A DNA stretch of 64,000 nt from Acidobacteriota bacterium (lineage in GTDB: Bacteria; Acidobacteriota; Blastocatellia; Pyrinomonadales; Pyrinomonadaceae): the NCBI GenBank assembly GCA_003385635.1, contig QQUY01000001.1, positions 744,001 through 808,000 of the forward strand. Direction: 5' to 3'. Position numbers and translations under genes: made by a program. The notes below the pieces were generated by a model. That model was not told the DNA's origin. It saw only the letters and a list, made by a program, of their open reading frames with translations, and searched no databases. Shown in pieces: positions 18,365-27,389 of the stretch (the stretch's first letter is position 1; every line of letters begins with the position of its first letter).

Positions 18365-19061
18365 GACTGCCGTCGTTACGGGCGGCACGAAGGGGATTGG
18401 ACGCGCAGTCGCGGAAACACTTCTTGAACGCGGCATGCGCGTTTTTATTTGCGCAAGGAACAAGACCGAGGTCTCGGAAACGGTCAGCGACCTCTCTTCC
18501 AGAGGCAGCGTCGCCGGAGAAGTTTGCGATATGCGCAGCGAGAGCCAGGTCCGGATGATGCTGGATGAATGCGTGCGTGTGTTCGGCGGCATCGACGTGC
18601 TTGTAAATAACGCAGGTGTCGGAACGTTTGGCGAAACAGTCGATGAGATATCACCCGAGAAATTCCGGCAGATCATCGAAACGAACATAAACGGCGTCTA
18701 TTACGCCTGCCATTTTGCGATCCCGCATTTGAAAGAACGCGGCGGCTATATCTTCAACATCTCTTCCCTCGCCGGCCAAAACGCACATCCCGGAATGGCC
18801 GCTTACAACGCTTCGAAGTTCGGCCTGAACGGCTTCTCTGAGGCCCTGATGCAAGAGGTCCGGCACGACGGGATCAAGGTCAGTTACATATGCCCCGGAT
18901 CGGTCAATACCGAATTCGGAGGTGACCGCGTTTCAGACGAGAAAGCGTGGCAGCTACAACCCGCCGACATCGCGAGGACTGTATCAGACCTCCTCGATTT
19001 TCCTCCCAACGCACTCCCGAGCAAGGTCGAGATCCGGCCGAGTAAACCCCCGAAAGAGTGA
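18351..19061 (+). CDS. Short-chain dehydrogenase/reductase
   Basis: 236 residues from a TTG at 18351, supported by GGAGG 9 bases upstream and by the cofactor motif lying immediately after (VVTGGTKGIGRAVAETL). Other classical SDR features are NNAG in VLVNNAGVG, the catalytic Ser in FNISSLAG and the Y-N-A-S-K catalytic pair in AAYNASKFGLNGF. PGSVNTEF is the usual substrate-loop start. The family reduces ketones or oxidises alcohols with NAD(P)H; the closest relatives by motif are 3-oxoacyl-ACP reductase-like enzymes. The gene overlaps the secreted paralog upstream by 14 bases, an unusual partner for a cytoplasmic enzyme. The stop codon lies in the first unit of a heptamer repeat. Confidence 0.93.
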   Translation: MTENRTAVVTGGTKGIGRAVAETLLERGMRVFICARNKTEVSETVSDLSSRGSVAGEVCDMRSESQVRMMLDECVRVFGGIDVLVNNAGVGTFGETVDEISPEKFRQIIETNINGVYYACHFAIPHLKERGGYIFNISSLAGQNAHPGMAAYNASKFGLNGFSEALMQEVRHDGIKVSYICPGSVNTEFGGDRVSDEKAWQLQPADIARTVSDLLDFPPNALPSKVEIRPSKPPKE

Positions 19062-19200
19062 GCGGTGAGCAGCGAGCTGTTTAGCGGCGGGCTTGCCCGC
19101 CTTAAAAGTTCGAGAGTTCAAAGTTCAAATGCGTGAGCGGTGAGCGGTCAGCAGTGAGCAGTGAGCAGTAAGCGGTGAGCGGTTTAGCGGCGGGCTTTCT
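19058..19200. repeat. Heptamer-period repeat region with a GC-rich palindrome
   Basis: GTGAGCG/GTGAGCA/GCGAGCT units at 19058-19078 include the stop of the SDR gene. A perfect palindrome GGCGGGC-TT-GCCCGCC follows at about 19086-19101. Then comes an AAGTTCG/AGAGTTC/AAAGTTC run of period 7, and seven GTGAGCG-type units at 19133-19181. TTTAGCGGCGGGCTT occurs on both sides of the second run. The palindrome could also act as a terminator. Confidence 0.8.
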
Positions 19201-19284
19201 TTTCTTTCAAAGTTCGGAGCTCCAGCTTCCGAAGTCATTCCTTAACATGCGTCGTCGCCACTCTAACCTGAGGAGTTAAACCGC

Positions 19285-19290
19285 TATAAT
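19285..19290 (+). promoter_or_regulatory. TATAAT -10 element
   Basis: A perfect TATAAT lies 13 bases before the ATG at 19304, with only a weak -35. A start near 19297 would leave a very short leader. Confidence 0.35.
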
Positions 19291-19303
19291 AAGAACATCG
19301 GAT

Positions 19304-20335
19304 ATGAAAAATATGCTTCCACGATCAATCGGCCGGACAGTTGTGAACCTGTGCCTGATTGTCTTCATAACACATGTTTCTGTGAACGCTCAGACAGATC
19401 CTTCTGAGATCGAAAAGTACAAGAAGGACAATCAGGAGATGAGCCGGTTGATTCGGAAAGGAGACCTCAAAGAGGCCAAGAAGATGGCGGCTGAACTTTG
19501 TTCCGTCGCTGAGAAAGTGTTCGGACCGGGCGACCGCGAAACAGGAATTGCCTACAAGAACGCTGGTGAGATCTCGCGCGGGAAAGAGGATTACTCTGAC
19601 GCTTATGAGTATTTGAGCAGAGCGATCGACATCTTTCAAAAGGGCGACAAGAACGGATCAAACGCGGATATGATCGCGAAATCGGCCAGCAGTCTAGGCT
19701 TTGTCCTCGCGAAGCAGGGCAAAGAAGATCAGGCTGGCGAGATGTACAAACTGGCGATCGCCAAGGCTGTCGTCGCTTTCGGTGAGGATTCCGCCGAGCT
19801 GATCCAGATTCGCCGGGAGTACGTGCTCTTCAAGGTCTTGATAAAGGATTACGAGGGCGCAGACAAGCAGTTTGCCGAGCTATACACTGCGACGGCAAAG
19901 GTCTTTCCGGATCAGGAAGACCTGCTGACCAGGATTGATGACGACTATATATGCACGGTCGGCCTCAATACCTCATTCGGACTTGGGTCTGACGATTCAG
20001 AATTTTTTGCGGCTAAGAAAGCAATTCGCTCCAAAGACATTGCGGATGAAGGAAAAACTGTTGAGACAGGCGTCGTCAACGGTAAGGCGTTGAGCCTCGC
20101 AAGACCGGAGATGAATCCAGGAATGGCGAGCCGATTGACCGGCAGAGCGGAGGTTGTAGTGCGGATCGTGATCGGCAAGGAAGGGAACGTGAACCGCGCC
20201 TGGGCAATCTGCGGTCCCGGATTTCTTCACGGCTCGTCTGTCGATGCAGCAAGGCGATCAAGATTTCGGCCTACACTCTTGAACGGTGAGCCGGTGGAAG
20301 TAAGCGGAGTTATCGTTTATAACTACCGCAGGTAG
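19304..20335 (+). CDS. Exported TPR protein with TonB C-terminal-like domain
   Basis: 343 residues. A signal peptide or N-terminal anchor (about 9-29, ending VNAQ) is followed by a TPR-like helical region (about 60-190: GIAYKNAGEISRGKEDYSDA, ASSLGFVLAKQGKEDQAGEM). The C-terminal domain (about 255-343) has the TonB-C pattern GRAEVVVRIVIGKEGNVNRA, then SSVDAARRSRFRP and a GVIVYNYRR end. The usual proline-rich spacer of true TonB is absent, and the hydrophobic segment looks cleavable. It may therefore be a periplasmic protein with a TonB-like fold rather than an energy transducer. Such TPR/TonB-C proteins are common in Acidobacteriota; their roles are unknown. Confidence 0.82.
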   Translation: MKNMLPRSIGRTVVNLCLIVFITHVSVNAQTDPSEIEKYKKDNQEMSRLIRKGDLKEAKKMAAELCSVAEKVFGPGDRETGIAYKNAGEISRGKEDYSDAYEYLSRAIDIFQKGDKNGSNADMIAKSASSLGFVLAKQGKEDQAGEMYKLAIAKAVVAFGEDSAELIQIRREYVLFKVLIKDYEGADKQFAELYTATAKVFPDQEDLLTRIDDDYICTVGLNTSFGLGSDDSEFFAAKKAIRSKDIADEGKTVETGVVNGKALSLARPEMNPGMASRLTGRAEVVVRIVIGKEGNVNRAWAICGPGFLHGSSVDAARRSRFRPTLLNGEPVEVSGVIVYNYRR

Positions 20336-20469
20336 TATTTGACCGAGATGCCTTCGGCTATCGATATGACGTCCGCTTTGCTCAAACCCGCAGCTAAAGC
20401 AGCGGGCTAGTATCAGTGAATGACGACCTAAGTTTGCCGAGAACATGCAAATGCCTGTAAGGCACAAGC

Positions 20470-20559
20470 GACTGAACAGACTCAACGGACCCGAAAGACC
20501 CAATAGACCCGATCGACTCAACAGACTCAACGGACTGAAAAGACCCGACAGACTCCCCT
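20470..20559. repeat. Ten-unit tandem repeat with 9-base period
   Basis: Ten consecutive degenerate 9-mers fit GAC-YC/TG-RAMR: GACTGAACA, GACTCAACG, GACCCGAAA, GACCCAATA, GACCCGATC, GACTCAACA, GACTCAACG, GACTGAAAA, GACCCGACA, GACTCCCCT. The last unit overlaps the cheA stop (minus strand, 20558-20560). A separate hairpin (CCCGC and GCGGG arms, about 20386-20408) lies just upstream. The array sits between two convergent genes. Confidence 0.85.
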
Positions 20560-23389
20560 AGTCCTTTCCACTAAGCTTTTTGATCGTTTCTACAAGCTGT
20601 GAATCTTCGTAAGGCTTGCTCAGGTATTCGGATACGCCGAGGTCGAATGCCTTTGTACGGTGTTTCTCTCCGGCACGCGAGGTGATCATCACGACCGGAA
20701 TGTGATTTAGATTGTCGTTCTGCTTCAGGATGGCAAGAAGCTCGTAGCCGTCCATTTCAGGCATTTCCACATCGGTCAGTATCACATCCGGATAGTTTGC
20801 CGATGCGCTCAGGATCTCAAGAGCCTCCGTGCCATCCTTCGCGACGATCGGTTCCCAGCCGTTGTTCTTCACAAGCCGCGAGTTTACGTGACGTACGCTC
20901 GGACTGTCGTCCACGATCATCACCCGTGTCTGTCTGGGTTCGGCTTTCTTGGACTCGGTTTTAGCTTCTGCAACCTGCTTCTTGGGTTTAGGCTTCGATT
21001 TCCTGCTTTCTAGCAGTTGTACAAGGTCCAGTACCGGTACAACTGTGCCGTCTCCCAGAATTGTCGCTCCCAGTAGTTCAGGTACGTCCTTCAGTGGATG
21101 ACCGAGCGGCTTGATGACTATCTCTTCAGGCTTAATGATCTCGTCCACGATCAACGCGCATTTGCGTTTAACGGTATCGAGCAAGAGCAGCTGGCAGTCT
21201 TTATCAAACGTACCCGGATTTACATCTACGTTGAGCAATTCGTTGAGATATGAAACGGAGTGTTTACCGCTGCCAAGCGTGACCGAACCTTCTTGTCTCG
21301 CCTTTTGAAGATCCTCCGCTGACACTTCGGTGATCTGCTTGACCAGCTTCAGCGGAAAAGCGAATGTCCTTTCGTTGACCCGTACGAGAAGTGCCCTCGC
21401 GATCGCAAGCGCCATCGGTACGCGGATCGTGAACGTGGTTCCTTTCTGCGGTTCCGAAGACACGGAAACGGTGCCCTGCTGTCTCAGGATGTTCGTCTTG
21501 ACGATGTTCATCCCCACGCCGCGTCCCGCTATCTGGCTGATCTCGTTGGCGGTAGTCAGTCCTGGAAGGAACACCAGTGACAGCGCTTCTTCATCGGACA
21601 TACGACCGGCGTCGCGCTCGGTGATCAGGCCGGCGGCAAGCGCTTTTTGCCTCAGCGCCGCAGATGAAATTCCTCCGCCGTCGTCCGAAACGGTAAGGAT
21701 TATATGTGTGCCTTCGCTGAAAACACGCAGTCTTATCTGGCCTTTCTCATCCTTGCCGAGGAGCCGCCTGGTCTCCGGCTTCTCGATCCCGTGCGCGACG
21801 GCATTCCTGAGAAGATGAAGAAGCGGTTCGACAAGCGTGTCGAGTATGTGGGTGTCCACCTCGAGCGTTTCGCCTTCAAGCGACAGATCGACGATCTTGT
21901 CGAGCTCCGATGCCGTCATCCGGACCGTTCGCTGGAGCCGCGCTGCGAGAGTCCCGAACCTGATCATTCGCAGACTGAGCAGTTTGTCCTGGATCTCGTC
22001 GATCAGCCGTTTTTGGGTGTCGTAAAGGGACTCGAACGAGGTTCTGATCACGTTCAATTCGGTAGTGATCGAGAAAGCGTCGGTGGTCGTTTCGAGCAAC
22101 TCGCGAGTTAGCTGATTGAAATCCGTGTAGCGGTCGAACTCAAGGCTGTCGAACTCATCGTCGTCGCTGACGGGCCCGTTTGAGCGGTGGATCCCCAGAT
22201 GGCGCTGAGAAGGACCGGAGCCCGGGCTCCCCGCAGCGAAGTCGGTCTCAAGCTTGCCCGATGACCGTTGAAGGCGGCGGGTGCTGTTCTGCATCTCCTT
22301 GATCTGCTGTTCAAGTTCCGAGAGTCTCTGCTGAAAGACAGCGCGCCCGAAGACCATCTCGCGGACAAGCTTTACGAGGTCGTCTAGCTTGTCCAAAGAG
22401 ATCCTCACTACGGAACGGGTCGAATGCCCGTTCTGGTGCTGAAACGCGGGCGCTTTGACCTCCGAGTCACCTGACGGAACGAACGCGGCTCCCTTTTCTT
22501 CAGGGTCTTCAACTTCCTCGTCTTCAATCTGATCTTCCGCATCGCCGCCGTTTACTGCTGTGAGCGATTCGAGCATCTTCTCCAGATCAGAGAACGTTCT
22601 CGAGATCTTGTCCTCAAGGTCCCGCGAAGTGTCGTTGTTCGCAACTGCGCTGATGCAGTCAGTTGCCGATAAAAGCAGCTGAAATATGTCGGCATTTCCC
22701 TCGATCTCATTCTCCGAGAGATGGTCGAGCAGGTCCTCAACCTTGTGCGCAAGCTTTGAGAGCTTCTTCAGGCCGACAATGCCGGCCGAACCCTTGAGAG
22801 TGTGAGAGCTGCGCCGGATCTCCAGAAGGGCCTCACGGTCGTTCGGAGACTGCTCAAGGCGTTCGAGGTTCTCGTTGATGTTCTTGAGGTGGTCCTCCGC
22901 TTCCATGGCGAAGATCTCAAGCATTTCCTCATCGATCTCGAACTCCTCTTCTTCAGCTTCGGATGGTTCCGACAATTGCGATTCATCGCTCGCATCTTCC
23001 GATGATTTAATGCTGTCAAATGACTCATCAAGCAGGCTCGAGATATCGAGTTCGAACTCTTCCGCCCCAAACCTGAATTCCGAGATCTCGGCTTCCAGTG
23101 CGGCGATCGAATCCAGCAGCGGAAGGGCATCCGATTCCGGGTTGGGGCTTCCCGAACCGATCAACTGCGACAGAGAGGCACCGAGCCTGAGAGCAAGTTC
23201 TGGAACCCTTCCCATCGAATTATCGGCCGCTTTTTCAGCAAGTTCCTGAAGAAAATCAGGGGCGTCGAAAAGGCCTTTCAGGTCCTCCTCTCCCCTTGAC
23301 CACACAAGAACCGTGCTTCGCACACGCCTCAGAAAGGGCTCTGCCCGGTCGATGATCTGTTGTTTCGATTCTGCGTTAAGGACTGTCAT
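20558..23389 (-). CDS. cheA: Hybrid chemotaxis histidine kinase CheA with C-terminal receiver
   Basis: 943 residues. A poorly conserved acidic N-terminal region (1-150) is followed by one HPt domain with the phosphorylated His at about 196 (SSHTLKGSAG). A long acidic linker, the dimerisation domain, and a HATPase_c domain come next (LLHLLRNAVAHGIEKP, VSDDGGGIS, GRGVGMNIVKTN). A CheW-like domain and a receiver follow (RVMIVDDSPSVRHV, phospho-Asp in ILTDVEMPEMDG, Lys in YLSKPYED). This CheA-REC form with adjacent PilJ-like transducers is typical of type IV pilus (Pil-Chp/Frz-like) chemosensory systems. It phosphorylates its own receiver or the REC protein upstream. It is the last gene of the minus-strand cluster. 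Confidence 0.94.
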   Translation of the reverse strand: MTVLNAESKQQIIDRAEPFLRRVRSTVLVWSRGEEDLKGLFDAPDFLQELAEKAADNSMGRVPELALRLGASLSQLIGSGSPNPESDALPLLDSIAALEAEISEFRFGAEEFELDISSLLDESFDSIKSSEDASDESQLSEPSEAEEEEFEIDEEMLEIFAMEAEDHLKNINENLERLEQSPNDREALLEIRRSSHTLKGSAGIVGLKKLSKLAHKVEDLLDHLSENEIEGNADIFQLLLSATDCISAVANNDTSRDLEDKISRTFSDLEKMLESLTAVNGGDAEDQIEDEEVEDPEEKGAAFVPSGDSEVKAPAFQHQNGHSTRSVVRISLDKLDDLVKLVREMVFGRAVFQQRLSELEQQIKEMQNSTRRLQRSSGKLETDFAAGSPGSGPSQRHLGIHRSNGPVSDDDEFDSLEFDRYTDFNQLTRELLETTTDAFSITTELNVIRTSFESLYDTQKRLIDEIQDKLLSLRMIRFGTLAARLQRTVRMTASELDKIVDLSLEGETLEVDTHILDTLVEPLLHLLRNAVAHGIEKPETRRLLGKDEKGQIRLRVFSEGTHIILTVSDDGGGISSAALRQKALAAGLITERDAGRMSDEEALSLVFLPGLTTANEISQIAGRGVGMNIVKTNILRQQGTVSVSSEPQKGTTFTIRVPMALAIARALLVRVNERTFAFPLKLVKQITEVSAEDLQKARQEGSVTLGSGKHSVSYLNELLNVDVNPGTFDKDCQLLLLDTVKRKCALIVDEIIKPEEIVIKPLGHPLKDVPELLGATILGDGTVVPVLDLVQLLESRKSKPKPKKQVAEAKTESKKAEPRQTRVMIVDDSPSVRHVNSRLVKNNGWEPIVAKDGTEALEILSASANYPDVILTDVEMPEMDGYELLAILKQNDNLNHIPVVMITSRAGEKHRTKAFDLGVSEYLSKPYEDSQLVETIKKLSGKD

Positions 23390-23417
23390 CAGTGGTAATT
23401 AAAGGCTTCCTGCGCGA

Positions 23418-24947
23418 TCAGTTTACAAACGATAGGTCGCTGTTCTCGTTTTGTGCGGGCAAGGAAAAGGTGCTCTTGTCCTCCGGCAGCTTGAAGGGTG
23501 CGACGGACCCACGAAGTTCATCTGACAGCTCGACAAGTTTTTTGACCGATTTCGCGGCGCGGTTCGAGCCCTCGTTGACCATCTCCGTGACCTTCGAAAT
23601 ATTGGTCATCGCATTCGAGATATCTTCTGAGGTCTGTGCCTGGCGTTTTGCCGATTCCGAAATCGATCTTATGAGCTCGGCGAGCCGGGTCGAAACCTTT
23701 TCGATCTCCACCAGTGCCTGTCCGGCGTTGTCTGCAAGTGTGGAGCCGACGACGACTTCGTGGATCGTCTCTTCCATCGAAGCAACCACGTCCTTTGTCT
23801 CGATCTGTATGGTTTGCGCAAGCGTCGCGATCTGCTGTGTAAGGTGATTGGAACGTTCCGCAAGCCTTTCCACCTCTTCCGCGACGAAGGCAAATCCCCG
23901 TCCTGCTTCGCCCGCGGCCGAAGCCTGAAGGGAAGCGTTGAGCGCGAGCAGACTTGTGCGCTCGGAAAGGTCGTCGATAAGCTGGACGATCTGGCTGATC
24001 TCCTGCGACCGTTCTCCCAGCTTCTTGATCCTGCGGGCGGTTTCCTGCACCTGCTTGCGGATACCGTTCATCGCGTTGATGTTGTCCTGGACGGCCTTTG
24101 ACCCGTAACGGGCGTTGTTGAGCGACTCTCCTGCTACTTGCGCGGACATCGAGGCGTTGCCGGAAACTTCCTGAATCTGCACTGCCATGTTAGAGACGGC
24201 ACCGGTGATCCTCGTGATCTGCGATGCCTGCGCTTCTGACCCGCTTGCGAGCTGTTCGGTCGTGTCGTTGATCGAGTTCGAAGATATGCTGACCTGGAAG
24301 GTCAGGTCCTTTACCTGTTTGATCAGCGAGCGGAGCTCCCGGGTCATCGAGTTGAACGCCTCGGCTATGGCACCGGTCATTTCGGGTGAGACTTCGGCCT
24401 GAACCGTAAGGTCTCCGGCCGCAACCTCAGACACTTCTTCGAGCAGCTGAAGGATCGATTCCTGAAGCCTGTCGCGCTTCTCCTGTGTTTGCACGACCTC
24501 CTTAAGCTGATCGACCATGTTCTGGAAGGATTGGCCAAAACGGTCATTCTCCGACCTGAGCATAATGATCCCCGAAAGGTCGCCGGCGGCGATCTGGTCC
24601 GCCACGGCAGCTTTCTCCTGCATATAGGTCGATACGTCTTTCAGAGAAAGGAGCAGCTCGGTCTGCGTCACTGAGTCGGCGTCAAGGGGATCTCCCTGCG
24701 CAAGCTGAGAGGCAGCCGTCGAGGCCTCGCTCAATTCCGATTGGAGGTTGATGTTCGAAACGTTGACCGCCAGAAGCGAGGCAAGGACCGCCAGGACGCC
24801 AAACCCCAGAATGATGGTCGCTGATGCCGGATTCTCGGGGAGTCCCAGATACGACGCGTTCACCATCACCGCGCCGAGGATGAGAAAGGCGATCGAAATC
24901 AAGGAGAACGCTTTTAGCAGCAGGTTCCAGATCGGATTGTTTGACAT
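23418..24947 (-). CDS. Methyl-accepting chemotaxis protein, PilJ-like, no periplasmic domain
   Basis: 509 residues. Two membrane helices lie close together (about 12-32 and 40-62) with no sensor domain between them. HAMP-like segments follow, then the cytoplasmic signalling hairpin with a tip reading [20 protein letters not shown], then [17 protein letters not shown]. Sensing must come from the membrane, from HAMP-adjacent cytoplasmic parts or from a partner. The gene ends 28 bases before cheA and starts 3 bases after the other transducer's stop. I see no C-terminal pentapeptide for CheR tethering. Confidence 0.93.
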   Translation of the reverse strand: MSNNPIWNLLLKAFSLISIAFLILGAVMVNASYLGLPENPASATIILGFGVLAVLASLLAVNVSNINLQSELSEASTAASQLAQGDPLDADSVTQTELLLSLKDVSTYMQEKAAVADQIAAGDLSGIIMLRSENDRFGQSFQNMVDQLKEVVQTQEKRDRLQESILQLLEEVSEVAAGDLTVQAEVSPEMTGAIAEAFNSMTRELRSLIKQVKDLTFQVSISSNSINDTTEQLASGSEAQASQITRITGAVSNMAVQIQEVSGNASMSAQVAGESLNNARYGSKAVQDNINAMNGIRKQVQETARRIKKLGERSQEISQIVQLIDDLSERTSLLALNASLQASAAGEAGRGFAFVAEEVERLAERSNHLTQQIATLAQTIQIETKDVVASMEETIHEVVVGSTLADNAGQALVEIEKVSTRLAELIRSISESAKRQAQTSEDISNAMTNISKVTEMVNEGSNRAAKSVKKLVELSDELRGSVAPFKLPEDKSTFSLPAQNENSDLSFVN

Positions 24948-24950
24948 ATC

Positions 24951-26729
24951 TTATGGTCTCTCCTGCTGGTTAAACTCATCGCCGAGACCGAAAATGTCAT
25001 CGGTTCCCGTTGTTTCGGGCTCGCCAGCCTTGTAATACTCTGCGATGCCCAGATCTTCAGGCTCAGAGTCCAGCGAATCAACATCAATGTCGACATCGCC
25101 GGATTCGTCTTGTGCCGTTGCGTCCTCGCTATCACTCGTTTCAGACGCCGAATTGTCCTGACCGAACAAGAAATGGCGGTGTTCCTGGTGCTCAGTTCCG
25201 GATTCCCGGGGGTTTGATTCCGAAAAACCTTCGGAATGAAGGGCTACTCGATACTCGGCAGAAGCGACCTGGAGGTTGTTCATCAGGACGGAGAGGTTGG
25301 CAAGTTCGGAACTTGAATGTTTTAGTTCATCTACCGTGGCCTTGCTGTCTGAGATCGAGTTCATAAACGTCATGAACGCCTGGTCGCTTTCTTCTGAATG
25401 TTCGCCGGCGAGTGAAACAAGGTTCTTTTGCAGGTTCAGGAACTGCCCGACGTACCGGCCGAGTTCCGCAAGAATGTTTCCGCTTTCGATTGAGTATTTC
25501 GAGAATCCAGCGATCTCGCCTCCCGCCAGCTCGAGTGCGTTCTCGACCTTTCGGATCTCTGTCGAAACGCTCTTGTTTAGCGAGGCGATCTGACGATTTG
25601 TCGTGTTGGCGCGGGCCGCGAGCCTTTCGACCTCTTCCGCAACGAGGGCGAATCCCTGGCCCTTCTCGCCAAGTTCGGTAGCCTGGATCGAAGCGTTCAG
25701 CGCAACCATGTTGGTGCGATTCGCGAGATCTTCCACAGTCGTCGCCAGTTTGCCGATCTCCTGTGTCCGTTCGTTGAGACTCTGAACGCGCTTCACTGCC
25801 TCGCGCATCTGCTTTCGCAGACGGCTGACCGAATCTGCATTCTGAGCAGCGATCTCGTTTCCTTTTTGTACTTTCTCGATCGAGTTTCTTGCCGACTGCG
25901 AAGAATTGCCGAGGTCCTCGGAGATCTTCTTGACGAGATTCGGGACCTGTTTCAGTGTGATCGAGGCCTGAGTCAGTTCCTCGATACGGCTCTCGTCCTG
26001 TTGAACAAGTTCACGGAGGTGCTTTTCAATATCCTTCGCCAGCTCGCTTGCTTCGCTCGAATCCTTCCGCGCGAGCTTGATCAGGGAAGTAAGCCGTTCG
26101 AGCAGGTAGTTGACCGTCGACGAGATCTCTTTTACCTGAAAGTCCTCGTTCGAGACGCGGACCGTCAGGTTTCCGGACCTGATCGGCGAAAGCTCGCGCC
26201 TGATCTGGTCCAGCGACGCCTGTAGTTTGTCGAGGTCCTCTTTTGCGCTGATCGACTCTGAGACCTTCGCGAGGAGCTTCTGGAACGACGAACTCAACCT
26301 GTCCGAGCCTTCGAGAGGAGCCAGGGAGACCTCCAGATTGCCGCTTGCGACCTTCTCCATCAGCGCGACAAGCATCTGTACCTGCTGGCTGTTTCTGAAC
26401 AGCGACTGCAAAAGCTGGTCCGTTTCGTACGACCCGGAAGTCTTTGGCAGGGAGGTCGAAGAGGTTCTTTCGAGGCTCTTGGACAGCAAAGTGACCTTTT
26501 CTATCGGACTGACGATCTCATTCGAGAGCCACCATCCGAATACGACTACGACGAACGCAAGGAAGAGAAACGGGATGAAAATGCCGTAAAAGACATCGTT
26601 TACCAGAAGTGTGACTACCAGGTAGGAGATCAGCCCGAAAGTACATATAAAAAAGGCCAGAACACTGGTCGATATCCAGATCCTGCCCCTTAGCGAGTTA
26701 AAGAGTGAATTTGTTATTTGTCTCGGCAT
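24951..26729 (-). CDS. Methyl-accepting chemotaxis-type transducer with acidic tail
   Basis: 592 residues with two tandem membrane helices (about 18-42 and 48-68) and almost no periplasmic loop. A long HAMP/coiled-coil region (about 70-330) and a signalling tip RTNMVALNASIQATELGEKG, then [17 protein letters not shown], follow. The C-terminal 90 residues (from about 505) are an acidic, Ser/Asp/Glu-rich tail unusual for transducers. The tip diverges from the norm in the same way as the neighbour's, so both probably form arrays with the CheW and CheA of this cluster. Confidence 0.91.
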   Translation of the reverse strand: MPRQITNSLFNSLRGRIWISTSVLAFFICTFGLISYLVVTLLVNDVFYGIFIPFLFLAFVVVVFGWWLSNEIVSPIEKVTLLSKSLERTSSTSLPKTSGSYETDQLLQSLFRNSQQVQMLVALMEKVASGNLEVSLAPLEGSDRLSSSFQKLLAKVSESISAKEDLDKLQASLDQIRRELSPIRSGNLTVRVSNEDFQVKEISSTVNYLLERLTSLIKLARKDSSEASELAKDIEKHLRELVQQDESRIEELTQASITLKQVPNLVKKISEDLGNSSQSARNSIEKVQKGNEIAAQNADSVSRLRKQMREAVKRVQSLNERTQEIGKLATTVEDLANRTNMVALNASIQATELGEKGQGFALVAEEVERLAARANTTNRQIASLNKSVSTEIRKVENALELAGGEIAGFSKYSIESGNILAELGRYVGQFLNLQKNLVSLAGEHSEESDQAFMTFMNSISDSKATVDELKHSSSELANLSVLMNNLQVASAEYRVALHSEGFSESNPRESGTEHQEHRHFLFGQDNSASETSDSEDATAQDESGDVDIDVDSLDSEPEDLGIAEYYKAGEPETTGTDDIFGLGDEFNQQERP

Positions 26730-26759
26730 TTGACGAAACCGATGTCGGCTTGATTATTT

Positions 26760-27284
26760 TCAGACCTGCTTGAGAGATTCGACAAGCTCACCGACATTTA
26801 CGACGGTGAAGGACTCGCCCTTGTGTTCGAACTTTCCTGAGACGAATGCGAGTTCTGACACGTCCGCAGCTTTGATCTTCGTTTTGTCGACGGTGATGAT
26901 CTCCCGGAGCTTCTCGACACGGAATGCGATCAGCGCGTCCATTGTTTTCAGCCTTATGACGATATGCTTCGGAGACTGGCTTCCCTCGGCTTTCTCTCCG
27001 GAAAGAAGCGTATCCAGTTCCACTACCGTCACGATCTCACTGCGTAGGTTTGCGATCCCGAGCAGCCAGTCCGGAGTATTCGGCAGTCGGGTGGGTGAAA
27101 GATCTCTAACCACCTCGGAAACGGTCTGGGAGTCAACGGCGTAGTTTGAACCGCCAACCACGAACACTATGAATTTGCGGCCCTGGAAGACCCGCGTTTT
27201 CCCATCGGCGGTTTCCCGGCCGACTGCTCCGGCGGGCTCGCCCGAGGCGGTCCGCACCGGCTGTCCGGCGGTTTCTTTCGTCAT
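26760..27284 (-). CDS. cheW: CheW-like coupling protein
   Basis: 174 residues from ATG 27284. A longer reading from ATG 27344 adds a hydrophobic 20-residue segment, which would be odd for a cytoplasmic adaptor. After a disordered Gly/Ala-rich stretch, the CheW fold starts near residue 35 (RKFIVFVVGGSNYAVDSQTV). RLPNTPDWLLGIANLRSEIV is the classic N-P-W-x-x-G-I-x-N-x-R motif, and VVELDTLLSG and VDKTKIKAADVSEL continue the fold. It bridges the transducers and CheA. The genes before and after it on the minus strand belong to the same cluster. Confidence 0.9.
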   Translation of the reverse strand: MTKETAGQPVRTASGEPAGAVGRETADGKTRVFQGRKFIVFVVGGSNYAVDSQTVSEVVRDLSPTRLPNTPDWLLGIANLRSEIVTVVELDTLLSGEKAEGSQSPKHIVIRLKTMDALIAFRVEKLREIITVDKTKIKAADVSELAFVSGKFEHKGESFTVVNVGELVESLKQV

Positions 27285-27389
27285 TGCTTGAGAACGGGAC
27301 TGGGCGGTGAGCGTGAAACAAAACAGGATGATGGTGAGGATCATCCATTCCGGAACCTGAAGAAACGGGCGTTAGTGCACTGCCCGGTC

